Assembly: GCA_900467685.1 (NCBI GenBank)
Contig: UBQX01000003.1
Coordinates: forward strand, 62,001 to 126,000
Source: Hyphomicrobiales bacterium
Lineage (GTDB): Bacteria; Pseudomonadota; Alphaproteobacteria; Rhizobiales; Rhizobiaceae
Reading direction: 5' to 3'
Length of the DNA: 64,000 bases
In this document: positions 22,664 to 31,534 of the stretch, one piece after another
How the letters are laid out: each line of letters begins with the position of its first letter
Position numbering within the stretch: the stretch's first letter is position 1
Made by a program: the position numbers and the translations under genes
The notes under the pieces: model-generated
Database searches by the model: none
Told to the model about the DNA's origin: nothing
The model's input: only the letters and a program-made list of their open reading frames with translations

Positions 22664-23791
22664 ATGGAATTTGCACCACAACAGGATGAGGCCCTGAAGG
22701 CCGTTTCGCGCTGGTTGAAAGAGGGCCGGTCGCCGATTTTCCGGCTGTTCGGCTATGCCGGCACGGGCAAGACGACGCTGGCGCGGCATTTTGCCGAGCA
22801 TGTCGATGGCGATGTTCTCTTTGCGGCCTTCACCGGCAAGGCGGCGCAGGTGCTGCGCTCCAAGGGGGCTTCGAACGCAAAGACGATCCATTCGCTGATC
22901 TATCGCCCGCGCGGCGAGGAGGCGGTGGAGGATGAGGAGACGGGCAAGACCTCGATTGCGCCCATGTTTGCCATCAACCGGCAGAGCCCCGTCGCCAAGG
23001 CTGCCCTCATTATCGTTGACGAATGCTCGATGGTGGACGAGGCGCTGGGGCGCGACCTCATGAGCTTCGGCACGCCCATTCTCGTGCTCGGCGATCCCGG
23101 CCAGCTGCCGCCGGTGACGGGCGGCGGCTATTTCACCGATGCGGAGCCGGACTATCTGCTGACCGACATCCACCGACAGGCGCGGGACAATCCCATCATC
23201 GAACTTGCCATGCATGTGCGTGAGGGAAAGGAGATCATGCAGGGTGACTGGGGCACGGCGCAGGTGATTTCGCGCAACGAGGTGACGCAGGATCTCGTGC
23301 TCGAGGCCGATCAGGTTCTCGTCGGCACCAACAAGACGCGGCGGCGCTATAACCAGCGGCTCCGAGAGCTGAAGGGTTTCACGGCAGATTACCCGCAGGC
23401 CGGCGACAAGCTGGTGTGCCTGCGCAACGATCCGGCCAAGGGCCTGCTCAACGGTTCGCTCTGGCAGGTCATGAGTTCCTCGCGTGAGACGGTGAAGCCG
23501 GGGATCAATCTTCTGGTGAAGCCGGAAGACGATGACATGGATCGCGGTGCGGCCAAGATCAAGCTTCTGAAGGCCGCGTTCGAGGATATCGAGACGGAAA
23601 TTCCGTGGCAGACGCGCAAGCGCTATGACGAGTTCGATTACGGCTATGCGCTCACCGTGCATAAATCGCAGGGTTCGCAGTGGAACAATGTCGTGCTGTT
23701 CGACGAGAGCTGGGCGTTTCGCGATACGCGGGAGCGCTGGCTTTACACCGCGATCACGCGGGCGGCGGAGCGGCTGACCATCGTAAGATGA
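22664..23791 (+). CDS. RecD-like ATP-dependent helicase (UvrD/RecD superfamily 1B)
   Basis: About 375 residues from the ATG at 22664 (MEFAPQQDEALKAVSRWLKE). It has Walker A FGYAGTGKTTLARHF, Walker B IIVDECSMVDEALGRDLMSF, motif III LVLGDPGQLPPV and the C-terminal UvrD-type motif YGYALTVHKSQGSQWNNVVL, plus the final YTAITRAAERLTI. It is a compact 5'-3' DNA helicase without the extra domains of RecD2. Upstream in-frame ATGs at 22652 and 22547 exist; 22664 was chosen from the conserved N-terminus. Confidence 0.87.
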   Translation: MEFAPQQDEALKAVSRWLKEGRSPIFRLFGYAGTGKTTLARHFAEHVDGDVLFAAFTGKAAQVLRSKGASNAKTIHSLIYRPRGEEAVEDEETGKTSIAPMFAINRQSPVAKAALIIVDECSMVDEALGRDLMSFGTPILVLGDPGQLPPVTGGGYFTDAEPDYLLTDIHRQARDNPIIELAMHVREGKEIMQGDWGTAQVISRNEVTQDLVLEADQVLVGTNKTRRRYNQRLRELKGFTADYPQAGDKLVCLRNDPAKGLLNGSLWQVMSSSRETVKPGINLLVKPEDDDMDRGAAKIKLLKAAFEDIETEIPWQTRKRYDEFDYGYALTVHKSQGSQWNNVVLFDESWAFRDTRERWLYTAITRAAERLTIVR

Positions 23792-24490
23792 TTACTTGAT
23801 GATCCCGAGCAGTACGGCCTTCGCCACCGCCTGAAAGCGGTTGTTGGCGCCGAACTTGCGGATGATGGCGTTTTCCAGTTCCGCAATCTCGGCAAGGCCG
23901 AGCCCGAGCGCGCGTGACAGGCGGGCAGGGGCGTAGCCTTCCGACATCAGCGCCAGGCAGTGCAGTTCCCGCGGCTCGAAGTCCGATGCTTCGAAATTGT
24001 CATTGGCATTGTCGGGAATGCCGGCGGCCTGCTCGATAAGGTCGTTGATGCGATGCATCTGCCGCAGCACCGTCGACTGTTCGGCGGTCAGTTCCCGGCG
24101 GCGTGTTTCCAGTGCGTGCAGGAAGATATTGTCGGCCTCATCCTGGCTGGGGGCGCGGTCCAGCGCTTCCATCAGCTCCTGAATGACGGCGACAGGCATG
24201 CCGGTTTCGCGGCAGGCATTGATGATCGCCATGCGCGCGGCCTGCTTGCGGTCATAGACGCGCATCAGCCCCAGCCGGTCGGCGGTGATGAGGTTCTTTT
24301 CCTCGTAGAAATGCAGTGTGCGGTGAGTGACGCCGAAGGCATTGGCCATTTCGGCAATGCCTATGCCATGCGCCGGCAGGCTGGCAGGCAGTTCAATATC
24401 GGGCAAAAACCCAATTCGATCAATGGTTTTGGCAGCAGGCTTGGCCGGGGCCGCAGAGCTCCGCAAGCTTTCTTTTCCGCCATCTGACAT
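23792..24490 (-). CDS. MerR-type regulator with C-terminal LuxR-like HTH
   Basis: A 232-residue protein with two DNA-binding-type domains. Residues about 42-110 are a MerR HTH and wing (IGIAEMANAFGVTHRTLHFY, then EEKNLITADRLG and RVYDRKQAARM). A helical linker (about 115-165) follows. Residues about 170-230 resemble a LuxR/GerE HTH (FEPRELHCLALMSEGYAPAR and later ALGLGLAEIAELENAIIRKF). No effector domain is seen. It converges on the helicase gene directly, the stop lying next to that of the helicase. Confidence 0.8.
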   Translation of the reverse strand: MSDGGKESLRSSAAPAKPAAKTIDRIGFLPDIELPASLPAHGIGIAEMANAFGVTHRTLHFYEEKNLITADRLGLMRVYDRKQAARMAIINACRETGMPVAVIQELMEALDRAPSQDEADNIFLHALETRRRELTAEQSTVLRQMHRINDLIEQAAGIPDNANDNFEASDFEPRELHCLALMSEGYAPARLSRALGLGLAEIAELENAIIRKFGANNRFQAVAKAVLLGIIK

Positions 24491-24882
24491 GAATGTTCCC
24501 GCTTTCAGTCAGTCGTTGCAAGAGAGCGGCAGATGTTTCGAATATCGAATTATTTGGTATGGGTTCGCCATATTTTATTCCAAATATATTTCCATATTCG
24601 ACGCATCGCCGTCTCGAGCGACATCAGGTCCCGCATCTCGCAGTTTGAGAATATACGTCTCGACCCTTTGCGCAACGTGGCAGGCCCCGGATGAGGGGCA
24701 ATCCGGGCTGCATTTCACGTAATAACCGAAAAGCGTGTAAATCGAGCAAAATGGCTTCAATGGCCATTTGGCAGTCACGAGCCATAAAATAGCGAGATGG
24801 AGGATCAATCGATTGCGACTGGCGCGGAAAAGCGCTCTCCACTATGGTCTCTGCTCTACGTTCGACCTGCCTGATTGGATCA
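24491..24882. other. 392-bp AT-rich gap with inverted repeats, no gene seen
   Basis: Between the divergent MerR-LuxR gene and pdxJ. It holds TTCGA-ATA-TCGAA (24537-24549) and other imperfect AT-rich palindromes near 24552-24585, suited to a MerR-type operator, and AAATGGC-N7-GCCATTT (24749-24769) nearer pdxJ. A 77-codon minus-strand frame at 24575-24808 lacks a ribosome binding site and looks accidental. Confidence 0.45.
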
Positions 24883-25641
24883 ATGCCCATGACTGCCAAG
24901 CTTTCCGTCAATCTCAACGCCATCGCCATGCTGCGCAACCGGCGCGACCTGCCGTGGCCGAGCGTGACGGGCATAGGCCGCATTGCGCTGGAAGCAGGCG
25001 CGCACGGGTTGACGGTCCATCCGCGTCCGGACCAGCGGCATATCCGCTTCACCGACGTTCCGGAACTGCGCGCGCTGATCGATGACGAGTTTCCTGAAGC
25101 CGAGTTCAATATCGAAGGCTACCCGACGGACGATTTCCTGGAACTGGTCGAGAAGCACCAGCCGGAGCAGGTGACACTGGTTCCTGACGATCCGAGCCAG
25201 GCGACATCCGACCATGGCTGGGACTTCCGCGCCAACCGCGAGCGGCTGACGACGGTCTGCCGGCGCCTCAAGGCCGGCGGCTTCCGCGTCTCTCTCTTCG
25301 CCGATGGCGATCCGGATCGTGAAGCTCTGGAAATCGCCCGCGAGGTGGGCGCCGATCGCATCGAGCTTTATACTGGTCCCTATGGCGGGTGCTTCGACGA
25401 TCCGGCCAAGGCTGAGAAGATTGCCGCCGAACTCGGCCAAACGGCAGCGCTGGCCGCAGAACTCGGCCTTGGCGTCAATGCCGGCCACGACCTGACGGTC
25501 GATAACCTGCCGCTTCTGGCCCGCCATATCCCCATGCTGGCGGAAGTCTCTATCGGTCACGGGCTGACGGCGGATGCGCTGGTCTACGGCATGGCCGAGA
25601 CGGTACGCCGCTATCGCCGGGCCTGTGGCGAGACGATCTGA
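24883..25641 (+). CDS. pdxJ: Pyridoxine 5'-phosphate synthase PdxJ
   Basis: About 252 residues, a TIM-barrel enzyme. It contains [33 protein letters not shown] (phosphate and substrate contacts), [24 protein letters not shown] and the C-terminal [12 protein letters not shown] and [13 protein letters not shown]. It condenses 1-deoxyxylulose 5-phosphate with 3-amino-2-oxopropyl phosphate to give pyridoxine 5'-phosphate. The start is ATG 24883 or 24889; the frame extends upstream without conserved sequence. It stands alone. Confidence 0.94.
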   Translation: MPMTAKLSVNLNAIAMLRNRRDLPWPSVTGIGRIALEAGAHGLTVHPRPDQRHIRFTDVPELRALIDDEFPEAEFNIEGYPTDDFLELVEKHQPEQVTLVPDDPSQATSDHGWDFRANRERLTTVCRRLKAGGFRVSLFADGDPDREALEIAREVGADRIELYTGPYGGCFDDPAKAEKIAAELGQTAALAAELGLGVNAGHDLTVDNLPLLARHIPMLAEVSIGHGLTADALVYGMAETVRRYRRACGETI

Positions 25642-25742
25642 TCGATCTTGTCCGCGCATTGCGTCCTAAAACCGCCGTTATGGGCACGATCTTGCGATGA
25701 GCCGCGCCTTCGGGGTCGCGCATCCTTGCGAGAGAGAGCTTG

Positions 25743-26543
25743 ATGAAGACCTTGCTATTGTCCGCCTGCATCCTCGTGTTCTTCGGCACGACGAACACAT
25801 GGGCGCAGACAAATACCGTTTGTACGCTTGTCGTTTCGGCGGATGCCGGGAAGACTCTTCTGGAAGAGGGTGATTGCGACCGCCGCTATTCGCCTGCTTC
25901 AACCTTCAAGATCGCCATCAGCCTCATGGGGTTCGATAGCGGTATTCTGGAATCGCCCGATAAACCGGTTCTGCCCTTCAAGAAGGGCTATACGGATTTC
26001 ATTCCGGTATGGCGCCATTCGCAAACCCCGACCACATGGATGCGCGATTCGGTTGTCTGGTATTCGCAGCAGACCACTCTCAAGCTCGGCCTGAAGAATT
26101 TCACCGGCTACCTGAAGGCGTTCGACTACGGCAACCAGGATGCGTCGGGCGATCCGGGAGAGAACAATGGTCTCACCCATGCCTGGTTGAGTTCGTCGCT
26201 GCAGATTTCGCCGAGAGAACAGATCGGATTCCTCGGCAGGCTCATCCGCCGAGAGCATCCCGTCAGTGAAAAGGCCGTGTCGGATACCAGCATCATTCTG
26301 GACCAGGGCATGAAGGGCAACTGGCATGTCTTCGGCAAAACGGGGTCGGGCGGCATCAGGGGGGCGAATGGCAAGCTGAAAAAGCCTTTCGGCTGGTTCG
26401 TCGGCTGGGCCACCCGGGGCAATGAAACGGTGCTCTTCGCCCGGCTCATCCAGGCTGATGACGGGCGGGCGCTGGGCATGGGGCCGCAGGCCCGTGACGG
26501 GTTGATGTCTTCGGTGTTCCTGGCGAAGGGCGTGCTGAAATAG
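25743..26543 (+). CDS. Class D beta-lactamase (OXA-like)
   Basis: A 266-residue secreted penicillin-recognising serine hydrolase. A signal peptide (about 1-21, ending TWAQ) is followed by all class D motifs: STFK (Ser53-Lys56), S-V-V (103-105), YGN (129-131) and KTG (199-201), with Trp148 in the WLSSSLQIS stretch that stabilises the carboxylated lysine. It should hydrolyse beta-lactams; the spectrum cannot be read from sequence. The ATG at 25743 was chosen over an adjoining TTG. No insertion sequence or integron feature flanks it, so it looks like a resident chromosomal gene. Confidence 0.92.
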   Translation: MKTLLLSACILVFFGTTNTWAQTNTVCTLVVSADAGKTLLEEGDCDRRYSPASTFKIAISLMGFDSGILESPDKPVLPFKKGYTDFIPVWRHSQTPTTWMRDSVVWYSQQTTLKLGLKNFTGYLKAFDYGNQDASGDPGENNGLTHAWLSSSLQISPREQIGFLGRLIRREHPVSEKAVSDTSIILDQGMKGNWHVFGKTGSGGIRGANGKLKKPFGWFVGWATRGNETVLFARLIQADDGRALGMGPQARDGLMSSVFLAKGVLK

Positions 26544-26606
26544 ATTCGCCAGCGATCTCCAACTGCCGTGCGGAGGACGGGACCGGCGCAGTTCCCGGAA
26601 AAGAGA

Positions 26607-26636
26607 AAGGGGCGCGGCAGATCTTGCCGGCCCCTT
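26607..26636. terminator. Bidirectional stem-loop between the beta-lactamase and nucleotidase genes
   Basis: AAGGGG (26607-26612) pairs with CCCCTT (26631-26636), and an inner GGCA/TGCC stem extends it. It lies between convergent genes. No long T-run follows. Confidence 0.5.
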
Positions 26637-26657
26637 CCGATCAATTGACAAAAGCGC

Positions 26658-28172
26658 TTACTGCTTGAAGGTGATGCGGCCTTCGACGCCGGTTTTCACC
26701 GTGCCGACCTTGCGGATATAGACCATCACGTCGTTTGCCATCAGCTTGCCGTTGTTGGCATCGACCAGCACCTTGCCGCCGGTAAAGGCGGTGTAGCCAT
26801 CGCCGCCGGTCAGCATGTAATCGTTGGTGGCGATCTTGTACTTGGCTGCCGGATCGAGCGGCTTGTCGCCGATGGTCACGGAGACGACGCGCTTGCCCTT
26901 CGGCGCCTTCGGATCGGCCACGATCTTCATGCCGGAGACCTGCGGGAAGCGGCCGGCGCCGTCCTCGATCTGCGAGAAGCCGTTTTCCAGGCCTTCGAGA
27001 ACCTGCTTGCCGGTGAGTTCGACGAGGACCGTCTTGTTGCCAAACGGCAGTTCGCTCAGCACGTCCTTGCGGGTGACGTCGATGTTGGCGGCATATTGCT
27101 TGTCGCCGCGGATGCCGCCGCCGTTGATGATGGTTGCGTCGGCGCCGGTCGCATCCTGAAGCGCGTCCGCGATCAGGTTGCCCATGGTCGTTTCCTGCGT
27201 GCGGACCATGTTGCGGCGGCTGTCGAGGGCTACTTCCGACTTGCCGACGGAGACATCAAGCTCCTTGGAGAGTTCCTTCTTGAACTCGTCCACCTTGGCC
27301 TGCGTGTCCGGGTCCGGCTTGACGGTGGCCGTGTCGATGAAGCGGAAGATCGGCTCCCATGTCACCTTGCGCTTGCCGTCCTTCTCCTCGACATTCACGT
27401 TGAGGTCGAGCGGCATCATGTAGTTGGCGTCGATCGAGGTGTCGATATAGGCAGTGATGCCGTTATACTGCGTCACGATGTCGTGGTCGTCGCCCGACAG
27501 GATGACATCGAAGGCCTTGGAGGCAAACATCAGCTGGTCGTAGGAGTGCGGGGCCTGGACCACGCCGACGACGAGATCGGCGCCATCCTTGCGCGCCTTC
27601 TTGGCGGCGGCTACGGCCGTCTCGACGGTCGATTCGAACTTCCAGTCGTCGGTGGTTGCCACTTCCGGAGACGTATCCTGGGCGACAGGGATCAGGGCGA
27701 CCTTGACGCCGGCGACGTCCTTCATCATCACGCCGCCGAGGCCTTCGATCGGCTTGCCATCCTTGTCTGTGATGTTGATGGCGGCCCAGGGATATTTCGA
27801 GGCCTTCATCTTGGCGATGAAGTTCTGCGTGCCGAAGTCGAATTCGTGATTGCCGGGAACGGCCAGATCGAAGGGCACGATATTGGTCAGGTCGATCATG
27901 TTCTGGCCCTTGTCGAGGCCGGACAGAAGCGAGGGCGAGAGCATGTCGCCGTCAAAGACATAGATCGTGTTCGGGTTTGCGGCCTTTTCGGCCTTGGCGA
28001 CTGCATTCATGCGGGCCAACCCGCCGCGCGTCTTGCCGCCATCGAAATTGTAGACGTCGCCGACGCCCAGGAAGGTGATCTTGACCGTCTCGGCCTGCGC
28101 GGCCGTGACGGCTGCCGAACAGAGTATCGTTGCGCCCAGCAATGCGCCTGCCAGTTTCGAAAATCGCTTCAT
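26658..28172 (-). CDS. 5'-nucleotidase/UshA-family metallophosphatase, secreted
   Basis: A 504-residue periplasmic protein. A signal peptide (about 1-28) is followed by a calcineurin-like metallophosphatase domain with FDGDMLSPS and PGNHEFDFG, and a C-terminal 5'-nucleotidase domain with NLIADALQ, NGGGIRGD and LTGGDGYTAF. Two metal sites depart from the family: the first motif reads GDVYNFDG instead of ending in DxHG, and the third reads SGDDHD instead of GHxH. It may still hydrolyse nucleotides or UDP-sugars. The ATG at 28172 has an ideal GGAGGTG upstream; an in-frame TTG lies two codons earlier. Confidence 0.85.
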   Translation of the reverse strand: MKRFSKLAGALLGATILCSAAVTAAQAETVKITFLGVGDVYNFDGGKTRGGLARMNAVAKAEKAANPNTIYVFDGDMLSPSLLSGLDKGQNMIDLTNIVPFDLAVPGNHEFDFGTQNFIAKMKASKYPWAAINITDKDGKPIEGLGGVMMKDVAGVKVALIPVAQDTSPEVATTDDWKFESTVETAVAAAKKARKDGADLVVGVVQAPHSYDQLMFASKAFDVILSGDDHDIVTQYNGITAYIDTSIDANYMMPLDLNVNVEEKDGKRKVTWEPIFRFIDTATVKPDPDTQAKVDEFKKELSKELDVSVGKSEVALDSRRNMVRTQETTMGNLIADALQDATGADATIINGGGIRGDKQYAANIDVTRKDVLSELPFGNKTVLVELTGKQVLEGLENGFSQIEDGAGRFPQVSGMKIVADPKAPKGKRVVSVTIGDKPLDPAAKYKIATNDYMLTGGDGYTAFTGGKVLVDANNGKLMANDVMVYIRKVGTVKTGVEGRITFKQ

Positions 28173-28314
28173 CGTCAATCACCTCCAGATGTGTTTGTCA
28201 CCGGCCCGCGCCCCGAGCGGCCATGATGGCACGAGGCACAACCAAGGCGGCATTACTCCAGCATTATGACGAGGGCGCAACAGGTTTTTTCCGGACGGTC
28301 AAAAGATGAATAGG

Positions 28315-28342
28315 AAAAAGGCCACCGGCATTGCTGGCGGCC
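28315..28342 (-). terminator. Rho-independent terminator of the racemase gene
   Basis: Read on the minus strand, GGCCGCC...GGTGGCC (28342-28320) forms a stem of about nine pairs followed by TTTTT (28319-28315). It lies 31 bp after the racemase stop. Confidence 0.8.
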
Positions 28343-28373
28343 TCTTCTGTTATAAAATGCTTATTCAAGCGTC

Positions 28374-29093
28374 TCAGGCTGCTTCTGTCATGCCGGAGCG
28401 CAGGCCGGACAGCGAAAATTCGACTGCCGCTGCGGCATGGATGGCGGTGGAATCGAAGGTGGGGAGGGGGCTCATCGACGGTTCGATCAGCATGCAGATT
28501 TCCGTGCAGCCGAGGATGACGCTGTCGGCACCTTCATCCTTCGCCTTCTGGATGATCTCGAGGACGCGCTTGCGCGAGGACTCGGATACATGGCCGGCGC
28601 AGAGTTCATTGAAAATGACGTCATGCATGATGACCCGGCCGAGATGATCGGGTGTCACCATGGAGAGACCATGGCGCGCCATGCGCTCGGCATAGAAGCC
28701 ATCTTCCATCGTGTAGCGGGTGGCGAGCAGCAGCGGCTTCTTCGCATGCTTCGCCTTCAGGGCAGCCGCGGTGACGTCAATGATGTTGATCAGCGGGATG
28801 TGGATGTGGCGGGCGACTTCGTCGGCAACCTTATGCATCGTGTTCGTTGCAATGAGGATGCAGTCGGCACCGGCCTTTTCCAGATTGGCAGCGGACTTGG
28901 CAAGGCGCTCGGCAGCCTCTGCCCAGTCGCCCGCCTTCTGCAGCGCGACGATCTCGGCGAAGTTGACGGAATGGATGAGGACCTCGGCGGACGTCAGGCC
29001 ACCGAGTTCGGCGCGGACCTGCTCGTTGATCATGCGATAGTAAATTGCGGTGCTTTCGAAGCTCATGCCGCCAATGACGCCGATTTTCTTCAT
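28374..29093 (-). CDS. Aspartate/glutamate racemase family protein
   Basis: A 239-residue protein of the Asp/Glu racemase superfamily: KKIGVIGGMSFESTAIYYRM at the start, ATNTMHKVADEVA in the first catalytic loop and VILGCTEICMLI in the second. The second catalytic Cys is present (GCTE); the first position is Thr (TNT), as in the Escherichia coli YgeA type, which has broad amino acid racemase activity. It is cofactor independent and probably interconverts L- and D-amino acids. It is divergent from an Lrp/AsnC regulator that likely controls it. Confidence 0.9.
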   Translation of the reverse strand: MKKIGVIGGMSFESTAIYYRMINEQVRAELGGLTSAEVLIHSVNFAEIVALQKAGDWAEAAERLAKSAANLEKAGADCILIATNTMHKVADEVARHIHIPLINIIDVTAAALKAKHAKKPLLLATRYTMEDGFYAERMARHGLSMVTPDHLGRVIMHDVIFNELCAGHVSESSRKRVLEIIQKAKDEGADSVILGCTEICMLIEPSMSPLPTFDSTAIHAAAAVEFSLSGLRSGMTEAA

Positions 29094-29128
29094 TTCAGTC
29101 CCTCGAATTGCGCGTTTGCGTAAGATGG

Positions 29129-29198
29129 TGCAAATATGCCCGACGCGCGGGGCGAATTGTTTGCAAAGATTTTGCGATTCGGTCGAAACCGTGCAAAT
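29129..29198. promoter_or_regulatory. Three phased TGCAAA sites between racemase and Lrp genes
   Basis: TGCAAA occurs at 29129-29134, 29162-29167 and 29192-29197, spaced 33 and 30 bp, close to three helical turns. The first and third are in the longer shared GTGCAAATA. Lrp-family octamers bind such phased sites, so these are candidate operators for the divergent Lrp gene. Confidence 0.45.
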
Positions 29199-29275
29199 AA
29201 TTTCGGCGGAGCTATATCCGCGCGCAAGCCGGTCGCGCCTTGATCTGGCGCAAGTGAAACAAACCGGGGGTGACC

Positions 29276-29740
29276 ATGCTCGACGATCGCGATCGAAAAA
29301 TCCTGCGGCTCCTGCAGGAGGATGCGGGATTGCCGGTGACGGCGATTGCGGATGAGGTCAGCCTTTCGGTTTCCGCCTGTTCGCGCCGCATCCAGCGGCT
29401 GGAGGAGGCGGGTTATGTGGCCCGGCGGGTCGCCGTGCTCGATCGGCGCAAGATGGGTGTGCCGACGACGGTCTTTGCCCTCATCAAGACGGCGACACAT
29501 AACGACGCGTGGATCGACGAGTTCCGGCGGGTGATTTCATCCATCCCGGAAATCGTCGAGGCGCACCGGGTGACGGGATCGGTGGATTACATCCTGAAGA
29601 TCGCTCTGCCGAGCGCCGAGCATTACGACACGGTCTACAAGCAGATCGTGCGGAGCATATCGCTGTTCGACGTCTCGGCTTCCATCTCGATGGAGATCCT
29701 GAAATCGGGTCTGGCTTTGCCGGTCAATTACGCGGAGTGA
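29276..29740 (+). CDS. Lrp/AsnC family transcriptional regulator
   Basis: A 154-residue protein with an N-terminal winged HTH (MLDDRDRKILRLLQEDAGLP, then ADEVSLSVSACSRRIQRLEE) and a C-terminal RAM domain (EIVEAHRVTGSVDYILKIAL). Such regulators sense amino acids and often control the adjacent, divergent gene, here an amino acid racemase. The ATG at 29276 has GGGGGTG upstream; a GTG two codons earlier is possible but lacks a binding site. Confidence 0.92.
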   Translation: MLDDRDRKILRLLQEDAGLPVTAIADEVSLSVSACSRRIQRLEEAGYVARRVAVLDRRKMGVPTTVFALIKTATHNDAWIDEFRRVISSIPEIVEAHRVTGSVDYILKIALPSAEHYDTVYKQIVRSISLFDVSASISMEILKSGLALPVNYAE

Positions 29741-29785
29741 TGCTCATCGCCACGCTCATCCATTGTTGGATGAGCGGTTTCGCTT

Positions 29786-31375
29786 TCAGGAAGCGATGTG
29801 AAACTGCTGGTTCTTCTCACGCCAGACGACATCGCAATTCCGGCCCATGACCTTCGCATCGTAGAGCGCGACGTCCGCAGACTTCGTGCAGTCGCTCAGC
29901 GACTGGCCGTGGTGGGGGAAGATTGCGATGCCTGCAGAGAATGTCAGGCGGAAGCCCGGGGCAAGGGCAGGCGCATCGTTGGCAAGGCGCGCACGCCAGC
30001 GCGCCGCGTAGATCAGCGCTTCTGTTTCCTCGACGCCGGGCATGGCCACCAGGAATTCCTCGCCGCCAAAGCGGAAGGCACAGCCGCCGGAGGGCATGTT
30101 GTCACGCAGGATCTGGGCAAAGCCGGCGAGCACCCGGTCGCCGATGTCATGGCCAAACTGGTCGTTCACCTGCTTGAAATGGTCCAGATCGATCAGGGCG
30201 AAGGCGATGGCGCGGCCCGGCGCATTGGTCTCGAGAAGCTCGGGGATGATCTTGCTGGCGTGACGCCGGTTGTAGAGCCCCGTGAGGTGGTCACGCGAGG
30301 CCTCCTCGGCCAGCTTGTTCTGCAGGGCGAGGTTCTCGTTGAGGCGGACCACGAGGTCGCGGGAGGCGGCGGCCAGCTGCTGCTGGGCTGCCTCGCGCGC
30401 GGTGACATCGCGCAGAACGACCATGACGGAGCCGTCGCGGCCCCATTTTTCGAGCCGCTGTACGGAGACTTCATAGGTCGTCTCGATTTCCCCGACCGTC
30501 AGAAGAGGCTGGCCGAATTGCGGATTGCGATCAAGCCAGGTCCGCAGGGGATGATCCTTTGCAAGGATGGTTCCGACAGTCCCTTCGCCAAGGCCCGGCA
30601 GTTTGCCGGCTGCCGGGTTCAGTTCCAGCACGCGGCTGTCGCCGTCCACCACGATGACCGGATCGGGCAGGACGTTGAAGATGACATCGCGGGCAATCGG
30701 CGGCGCGATGAACAGTTTCCCGTGTTCCTGCATCATCAGCATGGCGAGAGAAGTCAGGCTGAAGGCGAAGGGCGTGGGATCGTCGTTGAACAGCCGGAAT
30801 TCGAAGAAGACGAAAGCGAAATTGGCGATCCACGGCATGAGCATGGCTGCGACAAGCCCGGAAAGCTGGCGCCGATGGATGGATTGCGACAGTTGCAGCC
30901 GGCTGATGGCGGTGATGCAGGCCCATATCATGACGATATAGGTGAGCGTCATCACGATGTGGAAGAGCCAGCCATGGGCGAAGCTTGGGCGCGCGATGTT
31001 GGTGATGCCGGTGTAAAGTGCGTGGTGATGTTCGTTGGTGACCGCGGCAATGCCGGTGAAGATGGCGAGAGCGGCGATGGCCAGCGTCGCCTGCGGCGTC
31101 GCCATCTTGCGATAGCCGGCATAGCTCAGGATGCCGGCGGACCAGAACAGCGGGGCACCCATGATGCCGAACCAGGCCAGCTCGCTGTAGAACACTTTCG
31201 CTTGCAGATCCGGCGCGCCGAAGCGCAGAAGCACCATGGCGGTCCACCACAGCGCAGACACGACGGCAAGGATAAAGGCCGGCTTGCCTGGTGCGCGCGG
31301 CGACCGGAATGCAGCGGCGCAGGCAATCAAGCCAAGCGCAAGCATCACCGCGAGCAGAAAGGTTGCTGTCGTCAA
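29786..31375 (-). CDS. Diguanylate cyclase with seven-TM sensor and PAS domain
   Basis: A 529-residue membrane protein. The first 215 residues contain seven hydrophobic helices of the HisKA_7TM/16TM sensor type. A PAS domain follows (about 225-340; ILPDPVIVVDGDSRVLELNP), a short coiled coil, and a GGDEF domain (about 365-520) with ALIDLDHFKQVNDQFGHDIG and an intact active site FRFGGEEFLVA. No RxxD inhibitory site precedes it. It should make cyclic di-GMP in response to an unknown membrane signal. No EAL partner is adjacent. Confidence 0.9.
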   Translation of the reverse strand: MTTATFLLAVMLALGLIACAAAFRSPRAPGKPAFILAVVSALWWTAMVLLRFGAPDLQAKVFYSELAWFGIMGAPLFWSAGILSYAGYRKMATPQATLAIAALAIFTGIAAVTNEHHHALYTGITNIARPSFAHGWLFHIVMTLTYIVMIWACITAISRLQLSQSIHRRQLSGLVAAMLMPWIANFAFVFFEFRLFNDDPTPFAFSLTSLAMLMMQEHGKLFIAPPIARDVIFNVLPDPVIVVDGDSRVLELNPAAGKLPGLGEGTVGTILAKDHPLRTWLDRNPQFGQPLLTVGEIETTYEVSVQRLEKWGRDGSVMVVLRDVTAREAAQQQLAAASRDLVVRLNENLALQNKLAEEASRDHLTGLYNRRHASKIIPELLETNAPGRAIAFALIDLDHFKQVNDQFGHDIGDRVLAGFAQILRDNMPSGGCAFRFGGEEFLVAMPGVEETEALIYAARWRARLANDAPALAPGFRLTFSAGIAIFPHHGQSLSDCTKSADVALYDAKVMGRNCDVVWREKNQQFHIAS

Positions 31376-31534
31376 ACGAGTGCCTCGATTATCAGTTCAA
31401 GCTGGCGCGGGATGCCGACCGCCAAGCGCAGGCCACGGTCTACTCCCAAATCTCTAACGAAGTTTTTCGGTCCGCACCGTAATATTAGGAGGCGATGTCT
31501 CAGAAAGACACGCTGGGCGCTGCGATCAAAACGC

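Noticed and set aside
24575-24808. A 77-codon minus-strand frame in the gap before pdxJ
   Set aside because: No ribosome binding site, no conserved features and atypical composition in an AT-rich regulatory gap.
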